21,007 bases of DNA from Chrysochromulina tobinii (taxonomy: Eukaryota; Haptophyta; Prymnesiales; Chrysochromulinaceae): NCBI GenBank assembly GCA_001275005.1, contig JWZX01001077.1:1-21007 (forward strand), read 5' to 3'. Shown here in pieces: positions 1-8,367 of this stretch. Position 1 is the first letter of the stretch; every line of letters starts with the position of its first letter. The position numbers were made by a program, and so were the translations under genes. The notes beneath the pieces are model-generated. The model worked only from the letters and a program-made list of their open reading frames with translations. It was not told the DNA's origin and did not search any database.

Positions 1-1
1 G

Positions 2-22
2 TCACCGCCGCCACCGCCGCCA

Positions 23-53
<31 letters not shown>

Positions 54-69
54 AGCCGCCGCAGCCGCA

Positions 70-100
<31 letters not shown>
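2..100 (+). repeat. CCG/CCA trinucleotide tract
   Basis: Almost uninterrupted CCG/CCA triplets with three CAG interruptions encode the poly-proline stalk of the partial membrane protein. Such tracts change length easily, so the exact proline count may vary between strains or be an assembly artefact. Confidence 0.85.
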
Positions 101-247
101 ACACCCACCGAAGCAGTGCTAAAGTCGCCGGCTCCCCCAGTTAGCGCGCCGTCGGCGTCGCAATCTGCGGTTGCGATTGTGACGGCAACAGTTGTGGTTG
201 CAGCTCTGCTGATCGGTGTTTTCGCACACGCACGAGCAAAGCGATAG
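2..247 (+). CDS. C-terminal end of a proline-rich single-pass membrane protein (partial)
   Basis: Frame 2 is open from the left edge of the window to a TAG at 245-247, giving 81 residues. The first 33 or so are nearly pure proline with a few glutamines, encoded by a CCG/CCA trinucleotide tract. A short Ser/Ala/Pro linker follows, then about 20 hydrophobic residues (AVAIVTATVVVAALLIGVFA) and the basic tail HARAKR. This is the layout of a type I membrane protein: extended Pro-rich stalk outside, one helix, and a tiny basic cytoplasmic tail. The N-terminal ectodomain, which would reveal the function, lies outside the window, so I do not assign one. Only 56 bp separate the stop from the helicase ATG, so the next gene's promoter must be very compact or overlap this gene. 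Confidence 0.6.
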
Positions 248-286
248 TACTTAAGCCGCAGGGAATTTCGCCTCTTTTTCCAGTCT

Positions 287-300
287 ATTCACACCGCTTT
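287..300 (+). promoter_or_regulatory. Shared 14-nt start-proximal motif, copy 1
   Basis: ATTCACACCGCTTT ends 3 nt before the helicase ATG at 304. The identical 14-mer occurs at 9272-9285, 11 nt before the CIAO2B ATG. Because it sits so close to two start codons, it could be an initiator-type core-promoter element or a 5'-UTR signal. That role is inferred only from position and identity. Confidence 0.35.
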
Positions 301-303
301 CCG

Positions 304-1977
304 ATGGCGACGTGCGGCTTTCTGCGGGCCGCTTCTCTTCGGGCGCGCGTTCGCGAGCTATCCGCCGTGGCCGCGGCCCTTCCAGCCGCCGTGCCGCTGC
401 GCCCGCCGGCGCCCCGCCAGCAAGCCAAGCGAGCCACCTCGTTCGAGGCAATCGGCCTCACACCCGAGCTGGCGGCCGCGGTGCGCGCGCTCGGCTTCGT
501 CAAGCCGAGCGACCCGCAGGTGCTCGCGGTGCCGGCGTTGCTAGCCGGCGAAAGTGTCGCGTTCGCGTCGAGCACAGGCAGCGGCAAGACGCTCGCGTAT
601 TTGCTGCCTACGATGCAGGCGCTGCGCCAGCAGGAGTTGAGTGCGCCATCGCTGGGGCGGCAGTCCGGCGAGCGCGCCAAGGCGCGGCCGCGCGCGCTCG
701 TGCTCGCACCGACGCGCGAGCTCGCGGCGCAAATCGGCGCGGTCGCCAAGGCGCTCTCGCAGCACATCCGGCTGCGTGTGCGCACGGCGGAGGGCGGGAC
801 GACGCTTCGCGAGACAATCCTCAAGCTCGAGAATGGCGCGGACTTGGTGGTGGCGACGCCCGCGCGGCTGCTGCTGCTGCACCAGCGCGGCGCGGTCTCG
901 CTGCGCGAGGTGCGCCACGTCATCATCGATGAGGCCGACGACATGCTCCTCCGCGGCTTTGACGAATCCATGCGCGATGTGCTGCGCCGCTGCCCGCCAC
1001 GCACAGGCGAGCCGCCCTCACCGCAGCTCGCCTTCGTCTCAGCGACGCTCGGGAAGGCGGTGCAGCACGTGATCCAGCGCGAGTACCCCGACGTGCGCGC
1101 ACTCATCGCCGCGTGCGCCCACCGCACGCCGCCTACCCTCACCCACCAGCTGCGTCGCTACACGGGCCGTGACAAGCTCATTGAGCTTCATGAGACGTTG
1201 CTCACCATCCACGGCGGCGTGACTCACGACAGCGTGCACGACAGCGCCGGCGGCGCTGCTGCTGCTGCTGGCATTGGTGACCTCGGTGGCTTTCGTGAGC
1301 GTGCTGGTGGCCGTGGCGGTGTTGGCGGTGGCGGTGGTGCTGGTGCACGCGGCGGTCGTGCGGCGCCGGGATGGGAAGACGCCGCGGAAGGCACCGAGGA
1401 TGAGGTTGACGTGGCACCACGGCCTGTGAGCCGTTCACGCACCCTCGTCTTCTGCCGCGGCGTGCAGTCGGCGAGAGCAGTGCTGCACAGCCTCGCCGAG
1501 GCCGGGCTTGCGGTGGGCGGCTGCCATGGCAAGATGCCCGAGGCGGCGCGTCGCGCCGACCTCGCTGCCTTCGTGTTGGAGCCGCCTACGCGCCCGCTAC
1601 TCGTGTGCACGGACCTCGCTGCACGGGGCATCGACTTCCCTCAAGTAGAGACGGTACTCAACTTTGACTTCCCTGCCACCTCGTCGCTCTACCTGCACCG
1701 CGCCGGCCGTGCGGGCCGCATGGGCCGGACCGGTACGGTCCTCTCCCTCGTCCACGACTCCGAGCACAGACTAGCCGCCTCGGTCCTCGACGCCGTCAAC
1801 AGGCGCACCGAGGTCCACACGGTGCGCAAGGGCGACTTCCGTGCTCGCACAAGTAGCGCCGTGAGGAGCACGAGCCGGGCGGGCGCGCGCGCGCTCATTG
1901 GGCAGGCGGCCGCAACGGGGCGCAGGCTTGCGGCTGCGCGAGGGGCACGTATCCCTGGGAGCCGGCGGACCAGATAA
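304..1977 (+). CDS. DEAD-box ATP-dependent RNA helicase, probably organelle-targeted
   Basis: 557 residues with all core motifs of the DEAD-box family: Q-motif glutamine near 72, motif I SSTGSGKT (89-96), PTREL (136-140), DEAD (209-212), SAT (246-248), LVFCRG (381-386), TDLAARGID (436-444) and HRAGRAGR (465-472). These residues bind ATP and RNA, so the enzyme should be an active RNA unwinder. The first 43 residues lack acid, are rich in Arg and Ala and precede the Q motif, which suggests a mitochondrial or plastid presequence. The closest types I can think of are organellar RhlE-like helicases such as DDX28 or plant RH22/RH39, which act in ribosome assembly. Odd points: a Gly/Ala-rich insertion with an acidic end (about 304-375) between the two RecA lobes, and a basic tail. 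The start is the first ATG, 56 bp after the upstream gene. No intron is needed. Confidence 0.9.
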   Translation: MATCGFLRAASLRARVRELSAVAAALPAAVPLRPPAPRQQAKRATSFEAIGLTPELAAAVRALGFVKPSDPQVLAVPALLAGESVAFASSTGSGKTLAYLLPTMQALRQQELSAPSLGRQSGERAKARPRALVLAPTRELAAQIGAVAKALSQHIRLRVRTAEGGTTLRETILKLENGADLVVATPARLLLLHQRGAVSLREVRHVIIDEADDMLLRGFDESMRDVLRRCPPRTGEPPSPQLAFVSATLGKAVQHVIQREYPDVRALIAACAHRTPPTLTHQLRRYTGRDKLIELHETLLTIHGGVTHDSVHDSAGGAAAAAGIGDLGGFRERAGGRGGVGGGGGAGARGGRAAPGWEDAAEGTEDEVDVAPRPVSRSRTLVFCRGVQSARAVLHSLAEAGLAVGGCHGKMPEAARRADLAAFVLEPPTRPLLVCTDLAARGIDFPQVETVLNFDFPATSSLYLHRAGRAGRMGRTGTVLSLVHDSEHRLAASVLDAVNRRTEVHTVRKGDFRARTSSAVRSTSRAGARALIGQAAATGRRLAAARGARIPGSRRTR

Positions 1978-2384
1978 TCCGTGAGAGATCTCAGTCTGGC
2001 AGGACTTCGACTGTACTAAAGCTTTCGAGTACAAGGCCGGAGTTCGGTTAGGACCCCGGTGACTTTTGTCAGACAAATCGAATGTGGGTCATTAAAGGAT
2101 CCAGTTTAATCGGTGTACTCGACCACGTCCACGAGCGCGGGGGCACGATCGTTGTAATCGGAGCACAGTTGGCGTTGACCCATGCGTTGACCGTTGTTGG
2201 CGGAATCCGATAAAGTCACCGGTCCTACCGTACACGGTTCTCTCGTACTCCTCATACTACGTAGTGATTCAGAAGTCACACGGACTCCTGCGTTTCATCC
2301 GTGCTCCACCCTGTCCCATCGACCCCCCGACCCCCGCCCTAACCTCGCCCTGATCATTGCCGCCCTCGCCGCCTCAGCCTTCGT
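1978..2384. other. Convergent 3' intergenic gap
   Basis: About 400 bp lie between the stop codons of the helicase (+) and glutamate dehydrogenase (-). I see no tRNA, no convincing reading frame and no conserved domain in any frame. GCGTTGACC occurs twice near 2172 and 2184. The stretch most likely holds the two 3' UTRs and poly(A) sites. Confidence 0.5.
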
Positions 2385-5300
2385 CTACGCCCTCGCCGCC
2401 TTCCGCGTGGCTGCCTCTTCGGCCGCCGCGCGCACCCCCCCCTGCAAGAGCAGCCTCGAGACCTCTGGCGCGAAGTCGTGTCCCGATTTGGCAACCTCCG
2501 CGGCGAGGGCGCGCACGCGCTGCTCCTGCTGCAAGTAGGCGAGCGCGAAGGAGGGGAGCGCCGAATCGGGCACGCTGTTCACAAAGGTGAGTCCCTCGCG
2601 ATAGACGAGGCGCGAGGCGAGCCCATTGGCGATCATCGACTTTTGGTACTCCCACGGGATGCGCTCGGGCAGCCGTGCCGCATACTTTTCGAAGAGGACG
2701 GGGGGCAGCTGCTCACGTACCAGCGGCCACAGCCGGTCCTTGTTCGCGCTCTGGTCGAACCGATCGAGGAGTGCTGCAAGCGCCGTTGCGACACGCAGGC
2801 ATGCAAACGAGATCTGCTCCGAGATCTTGACGTGAGGCACGGTCGGATCTCGCGCGCTCTCGGCGAAGAGCAGTGAGGCCTCCTGCCCGGCGAGCTCGCG
2901 CAGCCGGCACAGCACGTCGTGCACGTACTGCTCCTTGATGTCGACGAACTCGTCGGCCGATAGCGTCATCGAGGCGACAATCTCCATCGACGAGCAAATG
3001 ACGCCGCACCTGACGTTAGAGGCGATCAGAGGCGATCAGAGGCGATCAGAGGCGATCAGAGGCGATCAGAGGCGATCAGAGGCGATCTGAGGCGATCAGT
3101 GGCCATCAGTGGCCATCAGTGGCCTTCGGTCGCAGCCAGTCGCACGCAGCCAGTCGTCTTCTGAGCAGAAGGCGGCTCACTTGTTGGCGCTCGAATCTTT
3201 GACGATTGGTAGCCCAGTCGCGCCGAAGAGGCCCGCGCGCGCCTCGGGCGTTAGGAACAGGTTGGCCCCTTCGACGATGGCTCGTGAGGATGGGGAGCCG
3301 TCGGGCAGAAGGTACTGCTTCCAGTTGGCGCCGTTGATCGCGGCGGGGCGCCCCCCTGCGGGCACGAAGATGTCGGCTTGCACGCGGTTGTGGAGCGTGT
3401 TGCGGAGCGCGGCGCCTTCGGGCGTATTGGCCAGCGTCAGACTGCCTCGCGGCCCGAGCAGCTCGGTGCGCATCTCCGAGAGAGGCAGACCAGCGTGGAA
3501 GAGTCGAAGCAGGTCGGCCATCGGTAGACCGTCGGGGTCTTCCGCGCAGCCACTCCCGTCTGCCATTCCCACGACGCGCACGTAGTCGCCGTAGTCACGC
3601 GCAAGGACCTTGAGCATGTTGCCCGCCACGTCGCCGTCGGGGCCGCCGGTCAGCTTGATGCTCCATGGCTCGGCATCAGGGCGGATGCCGATGGCACGCA
3701 GCGCCTGCTCGAGGCAGTCAGCGCCGATCGAAAGCAAGTCAAGGGCGATCCGAGGCAATCCGATCGAAAGCAAGTCACAGCGCACATGCTCGAGGAAGAC
3801 GGCCACGCCTTCCGACGTGACGCCATAGACCTTGTGGTTGATCCCCTCTCGGGGCTTGGAAGACATAAAGGCCGGGGCCATTGAGTAGCCGCGCTTCTTG
3901 GCGCGCGCGACGATCCAATTGATATCGAACGGAGTGATGTTCTCATCGGGGCCCAGGTAGAGCAGCTCGGGCTGTGCGGGTGTTGGGTGCGGGACGACGA
4001 GCACGTCGAGGAGCGAGTCGGTGAACGTCTTGACGCACCGATGGAGGAGCTTGGAACGCTCCTCCCCATCAACCGAGGGCGTAGCGAGGCACACCGCCTT
4101 CGAGCCTCCCTCGGGGATGTCCTTGTTCTTCAGATGCTGCGCCCATGCGAGGTCGAAACACTCTTTGAAATGGCGGGAAGATTCGGCCATATGCGCTTCG
4201 GCCGAAGGCGGTAACACGACGCGCAAGCCGCCGCGCGCAATGTCAGCGAAGCGCGTGTGGTACCCGTTGAACGAGCGGCCCGCGCAGAAGAAGACCCCGA
4301 ATGGTAAGTTGGACACCGAGGACGGCGCGGGCGGGAGCTTTGGCGCGAAGAACTGCGGAGAGAGCACAAGTGGATCAGGGAACAGCAGAGGCAATCGGAC
4401 GGAATGAGACGCAATCGGGGCAATCAGCCCGTACCTTCGGGTCGAGTCGCAGTGCGAGCGCCCAGCGCGCGTCGCGGTGCACATTGGCACGAAGGGTATG
4501 GCGCACTGCCGACTCCATCGCCCGTAGGAGCATGCGAGTGGACTCATCCTCGAGCGACTTTTCGCGCGCTTCCGAAGCGGCGAGGAGCGCCGTGTCGAGC
4601 GCTGCGCTCGCGAAGATGTCGGTCGGGTCGAAGCGCCGTATGAAGAGGCGGGCGAGTTCGTTTGCATGCGGCAGAACCCGGGGCCGTAGAAGGGTCTCGT
4701 AGACGTATGGTCGGGTAAAGATCGGATGATCGACGACGGCGAGGGCGAGGTCGGCGAGACCGACCGCAACCTCCGCCTCGAGGAGCGAGATCGAGCCCGG
4801 CGCGATTGAGGTCCCTGTAGAAGCGAGGCGGAAGGCCATCTCAGGCATCCATTTCGAGCGCAGAGCGTCGCGACGCAGTGCGTCCAGCGCGCCGTCCGAT
4901 GGGGCGGGGATCCCAACGGGAGGACGCGCCAGCACGCGCAGCAGCGTGATGCCGCCGCCGCCGCCGCCGCCGCCTTCACCGGCATCGGCGCAAGCACCGT
5001 CCGAGGGGCGGTCGTCGATGATGGTCACGGCTGCGCGGTACAGATTGAGGCCGTGCACATCAAGCAGGGCGAGAATCCGTCGGAGGGCCGCGCGGGCGGA
5101 CATGCCATGCGTGGCGAGGGTGAGGAGGGTCGACTCGTCTTCTCCGAGCGCAAAGCTGGCGGGTAGCCGCTCGATGTCCACCGCCACATCGTCCGTCCCC
5201 GCAATACTCTCGCACAGGTGCCGTTGCTTCAGCAGCAGCCGAGGCTTGTGAGACGTGACGTAGCTCGAGGGGCAGCGGCGCAGGAAGGCGTCGAGCGAGG

Positions 5301-5919
5301 CCTTGGCGCTACGGTTGGTGAGGCTCGACTCGGGCGGCGTATGCCGTCCCGCCGCCTCGCTCGTGAACGAGCCCGCCAACAGCTCCGACAGGTACCCGTG
5401 CATCACCTGCTCCGCTGCCCTCTCCTCGGGCGTGGCCGCCGCGAAGCGCGGCTCGGCCTCCTGCTCCGCTACCGTCGAGAAGAGGTGCAGACCGAGCCGG
5501 CCGTCCTTGGACGAGAAGAGGCGCACGCTCTGCAGGTCCGTACCGCTGGGCAACGAATCGAGCTCGCGCGCGACCGCAGCCGTCTTTGTGCGCCCCATCT
5601 GCTTCGTCTCCGACGAGAGGAAGGTGAATTCGCCGCCGTCCTTGAGCATGACGTCCGGCACTTGCACGCCGTCAGAGCAGACGGCCGTGATCGCCTGCAG
5701 GTGCTTTGACCGGAGTGGTGCTGATACGTGCCGAAAGTATGACTGGGGCATGTTGGCCAAGAACCAAGGCACTTCGCGCGCGGACGCCCGCTGCTGCAAC
5801 GTGGCGAGCTCGGCGATCACCGCGGTCGAGTCCGGCAGAGAGATGATGCCCGAGGAGAGGCGACGCGAGGATGATGGCCTCGTAGAGGTGCTGAGCCGAA
5901 CGAGGGCATTGCGCCGCAT
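2385..5919 (-). CDS. GDH2: NAD-dependent glutamate dehydrogenase, large GDH2-type, four exons
   Basis: Catalyses oxidative deamination of glutamate to 2-oxoglutarate, in mitochondria for this family. Proposed exons on the minus strand: 5919-4435, 4352-3786, 3704-3181 and 3009-2385, joined by GT-AG introns of 82, 81 and 171 nt. The product is 1066 residues, close to yeast Gdh2. Family landmarks: DIARGG (about 533-538), PEGGSK with the putative catalytic lysine (about 580), LGPDENITP, the nucleotide-binding stretch TGGPDGDVAGN (about 703-713), and VKDSSANK-CGVICSS, which is restored exactly by removing the 171-nt intron. I chose the ATG at 5919 because MRRNALVRLSTSTRPSSSRR is a typical mitochondrial presequence; the frame stays open upstream to 6171. 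The middle intron has no stop and could be read through, adding 27 residues. A glycine run from a GCC repeat lies near 4950-4974. The eIF2alpha-kinase-like gene lies 252 bp upstream on the same strand. Confidence 0.88.
3010..3180 (-). other. GDH intron 3 (171 nt) with minisatellite
   Basis: On the minus strand the donor is GTGAGC (from 3180) and the acceptor is ACGTCAG (ending at 3010). Splicing completes a lysine codon split AA/G and joins SSANK to CGVICSS, a block conserved in large NAD-glutamate dehydrogenases. Without splicing the frame ends at a TGA right after the donor. Most of the intron consists of decamer repeats. Confidence 0.88.
3021..3130 (+). repeat. Decamer minisatellite in GDH intron 3
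   Basis: Eleven head-to-tail 10-bp units. Six are perfect GGCGATCAGA (3021-3080), and five diverge progressively toward 3130 (GGCGATCTGA, GGCGATCAGT, GGCCATCAGT twice, GGCCTTCGGT). A looser 14-bp duplication, CGCAGCCAGTCGCA, follows. In the transcript each intact unit reads TCTGATCGCC and so contains CTGAT, which fits the YTNAY branch-point consensus. Confidence 0.95.
3705..3785 (-). other. GDH intron 2: stop-free 81-nt candidate intron
   Basis: Donor CAT/GTGCGC and acceptor GAGCAG/GCG. Removal joins FLEH to ALRAIGIRP and deletes a 27-residue insertion containing the repeat DLLSIG...DLLSIG, which I do not expect in this region of the family. CTGAC, 16 nt before the acceptor AG, is a plausible branch site. 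The intron holds two copies of an 18-mer (plus strand 3724-3741 and 3760-3777) and is flanked by the direct repeat TGCTCGAGG (3706-3714 and 3787-3795). Because it is a multiple of three without a stop, the sequence alone cannot prove splicing. Confidence 0.65.
4353..4434 (-). other. GDH intron 1 (82 nt)
   Basis: Donor AAG/GTACGG (from 4434), acceptor CTCTCCGCAG (ending 4353), phase 0. It joins RLDPK to FFAPKLPP, giving an uninterrupted family-like segment up to FGVFF. On the plus strand the intron contains decamer units AGGCAATCGG, ACGGAATGAG, ACGCAATCGG and GGCAATCAG between 4389 and 4427, related to the minisatellite in intron 3. Confidence 0.8.
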
Positions 5920-6171
5920 ATGGGATGGTTGAGCAAGAGGCCGGGAGCGTGTCGGAAGGGGCCCCGTCCAATGGAAGGCGCTCGTTTTCCTTACTTCGGA
6001 AACCCGCAACCGTGACGAATCCGACGAAACCCGCTGATTTACGACGAAACTGTTCCCATTGGCTAACAGCAACGATGGTTCGTAATTAGACGAACGAACG
6101 AGCCCGAAATCAGGCTCCGCATGTTTGCGCGCCGTGGAGGAATTGCTTGTCACTCGCCCTGGTCCATGCAA
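5920..6171 (-). promoter_or_regulatory. GDH upstream region
   Basis: The 252 bp between the kinase-like gene's stop and the GDH ATG must hold the GDH promoter. On the minus strand there is a CCAAT pentamer at 6062-6058, about 140 bp before the ATG, and two copies of GTTTCGTCG between it and the start. No TATA box is obvious. These are weak, consensus-based observations. Confidence 0.3.
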
Positions 6172-7998
6172 CTACCCTGCCGCCACCAATACCGCCGCCG
6201 TGTGCTGCACCTGGCGCACCGACGGCCTCGCCTCGGGCTGCGGCTTGAGCATGCCGAGCGCGAGGCCCTCCCACGGCGCCGTATTGGGCGAGTTCACTCC
6301 ATCGTGCAAGGCGTCGAGATCACTACTCGCCGCGCGCAGCTTGAGCCAATGCACGACCGCCGCCCGCTCCATGGCCGTCGCAAAGCCGCCATGGATCTCA
6401 GCCACGCATACGCCTAGAGCGTACACGTCCGCCGGCGGCCCCGGCGCAGGCGGGCCGGACGCGCCCAGCACGGCGCCCGACTGTGGAAGCCGTTCGAGCA
6501 CACGCTCAGCATGACGCTCGGGGGCCATGTATGTGGGCGTCCCCGCGGTTGCGGCCGCCGCGGCGGCGCGTGGCGCGGCTGCCGGGGAGGCGGCCAGAGG
6601 AGAGGCGGCCAGAGGAGAGGAGGTGACGACCGTGGCGCGGGCATCCGGGGCGGCAGCTGGGGCAGCGGGCATGGCAAACGGTGCAGCTGGGGCAGCGGGC
6701 ATGGCAAATGGTGCAGCGAGTCCAAAGTCAGCGAGCTTGACGGCGCCATCGAGCGCGCAGAAGACATTGGCCGGCTTGACGTCATTGTGCAGCCAGCCAT
6801 GCGCATGCATCGCCTCGAGAGCGCTCGCGATGCCCGCCACCCACTGCCACCGGACCGCGGTGGAGGGGACGGCGGCGGCGAAGGGGACGGCGGCGGCGGC
6901 GGCTGAGGTGACGGCGGCGGCGGAGGAGGAGGAGGGTGCAGACGAGGGCGCGGGCGCGCGGGGGCTGCGAGCATCGAGTGCGAGGCCAGCGAGGGACGTC
7001 GTGAGCGCGGCGGCGGCTGGCGGCGGCAGGCGCAGCGCCGCCGAGTGCGGCGGCAGCACGCTGCCCCGCACGCCGCCCTGCGCGCGCAGCGGTGGCGAGG
7101 AAGAGGAGGAGCGCGGGGAGGCGGTGGCCGAGGAGCGCCGCGCCATCTCGTGGGCTAGGATGGCGGAGAGCGTGGGCATCTGGCACAGCTCCAGCTGCAA
7201 GCACAGCGTGGGCACGCGCGCCGGCGCCGCACTCCCGCTTCTCGTAGACGTGTCGTCCTCTTCGTCGTCGTCATCTCCGTCCACGCTCCCGATGCTCGCC
7301 AGCTCGAGGCTCGCCCCTCGCCACGGCAGGTGTCTGGACGCCCAGGAGGACGCGTTGGTGTCCAGCTCCGCCAGCTCCTCCTGCAGCCGTGCGACTGGGA
7401 GCGGCTCGCTCCACACAGAGTGGTAACGGATGAGGTTGGTGTGTGGCGGGAGAGAGGCCATGCACTTGGCCTCGGATTGGGCGCCGGGGCGGTCAGGGAC
7501 GAGTTTGATTGCATACGTGTGCCCATCGAGGCGGTTGCGAGCGCTATAGACCACGCCAAACCCGCCCTTCCCCACGAGCGAAAAGTCGTCAAAGTCAGTG
7601 ATGAGGCGTGGCGGTACCGCCGGCGCCGGCGCCGGCATCGGCAGACTCAGCGGCCGAACCAACGACCATGGGAGCGGACCCGGACGCCGCCGAGCCTCGC
7701 CCACGGGATCGGGCGTGCGCGGCGGGGACGCGATCGTACTGCCCGTGCGCCATGCTCTATACCGCAGACGGGCCTCGTGGAAGTCCTCATGATAATCTCC
7801 GATCTCAAACGCAGGCGGCAGCGACTCCTCCGACTGCGTGTGGGCGCCCGCGACGGCCGGCGCGACCGCTCCAGCGACGGAGGAGAGGCTGCTGCCGCCG
7901 GTGGCGCCAGCCGCCCGCAAGATCGTGCCACGCAGAAGCGTGCTGCGCATGTGGAAAAGCGAGCACCAAAAACTCAACAGAAAACTCGAGTGCGGCAC
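6172..7998 (-). CDS. eIF2alpha-kinase-like protein kinase
   Basis: 608 residues in one exon. Kinase landmarks: glycine loop GKGGFGVVY (143-151), lysine of YAIK (165), helix-C glutamate (176), HND catalytic loop (404-406, with DVKPAN), DFG (424-426), APE (492-494). Family assignment rests on three things: VGKGGFGVVYSARNRLDG and the NLIRYHSVWSE segment; a low-complexity, acidic insert (about 198-262) between beta 4 and beta 5 where GCN2, PERK and HRI carry theirs; and TAMER near 541-545, matching the conserved T-x-MER of that family. Such kinases phosphorylate eIF2alpha to slow translation under stress. Odd points: HRD is HND, a second Ala/Ser/Pro insert spans about 286-380, and the activation loop is swollen by Ala/Pro repeats including a 30-bp tandem duplication. 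No HisRS-like, RWD or lumenal sensor domain is seen. The start is uncertain: Met17 (7950) begins a presequence-like stretch. Confidence 0.75.
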   Translation of the reverse strand: MPHSSFLLSFWCSLFHMRSTLLRGTILRAAGATGGSSLSSVAGAVAPAVAGAHTQSEESLPPAFEIGDYHEDFHEARLRYRAWRTGSTIASPPRTPDPVGEARRRPGPLPWSLVRPLSLPMPAPAPAVPPRLITDFDDFSLVGKGGFGVVYSARNRLDGHTYAIKLVPDRPGAQSEAKCMASLPPHTNLIRYHSVWSEPLPVARLQEELAELDTNASSWASRHLPWRGASLELASIGSVDGDDDDEEDDTSTRSGSAAPARVPTLCLQLELCQMPTLSAILAHEMARRSSATASPRSSSSSPPLRAQGGVRGSVLPPHSAALRLPPPAAAALTTSLAGLALDARSPRAPAPSSAPSSSSAAAVTSAAAAAVPFAAAVPSTAVRWQWVAGIASALEAMHAHGWLHNDVKPANVFCALDGAVKLADFGLAAPFAMPAAPAAPFAMPAAPAAAPDARATVVTSSPLAASPLAASPAAAPRAAAAAATAGTPTYMAPERHAERVLERLPQSGAVLGASGPPAPGPPADVYALGVCVAEIHGGFATAMERAAVVHWLKLRAASSDLDALHDGVNSPNTAPWEGLALGMLKPQPEARPSVRQVQHTAAVLVAAG

Positions 7999-8367
7999 CG
8001 TCTCGAAGTCGGCCTGTTTTTAATGGAAACACGACACAGGCGGGAGCCGGGACACGTGGTCACCACAAGTAGCCAAGTACTGAGCGAGAAGAAGTCGATC
8101 AGTAGATCTGATCCCAACGTGAAGATAGTGCTGCGACTGTCAAAAGTGGTACGTCACACGCCCATTCTCGATTCTGCGCCGACGAAGACGCGGCGATCAC
8201 GCTCCGAGCGTGCTCACTAGAACACACTTTTAGGAGTCTGTTTTTTTCGAAGGTCCTCAAGATTTGAAGGTCCTAAAGAGTGAACGGAAAGCGAAGCACA
8301 ACCGCACACGCTCAGCCGTCCTGCTTTGTAGACGCTGCTGCTGACCGTGCAACCGATGCCTCCTGAA
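7999..8367. promoter_or_regulatory. Upstream region of the kinase-like gene
   Basis: About 370 bp between the kinase-like gene's start and the stop of the next minus-strand gene. It contains a palindromic CACGTG at 8053-8058 and ACGTCA at 8151-8156, cores recognised by bHLH and bZIP factors in many eukaryotes. GAAGGTCCT occurs twice near 8250-8272. I see no gene here. The regulatory reading is weak because such hexamers occur by chance. Confidence 0.25.

Noticed and set aside
285-1142. Minus-strand frame of 285 codons, Ser/Arg/Ala-rich
   Set aside because: Antisense to the helicase, whose DEAD-box motifs fix the coding strand and frame.
2194-2538. Plus-strand frame of 114 codons in the helicase/GDH gap
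   Set aside because: It runs from 3'-UTR-type sequence into the antisense of the GDH C terminus. No domain or conserved feature.
3021-3130. CRISPR-like array
   Set aside because: The 10-bp units are directly adjacent with no spacers, lie inside a spliced intron of a nuclear gene, and no cas genes are present. It is a minisatellite.
4354-4997. Upstream extension of the GDH exon-2 frame through intron 1
   Set aside because: Beyond 4353 this frame is Arg/Ser-rich noise, whereas the other frame (5919-4435) gives clear GDH sequence. The two meet at a good GT-AG pair.
8053-8156. CACGTG and ACGTCA as proven stress-response elements of the kinase-like gene
   Set aside because: Hexamers of this kind are expected by chance in a GC-rich upstream region, and no second copy or conservation can be seen. 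They are kept only as a weak note in the regional entry.
7330-8220. Plus-strand frame of 296 codons
   Set aside because: It overlaps the N-terminal half of the kinase-like gene in antisense and is Arg-rich without any domain.
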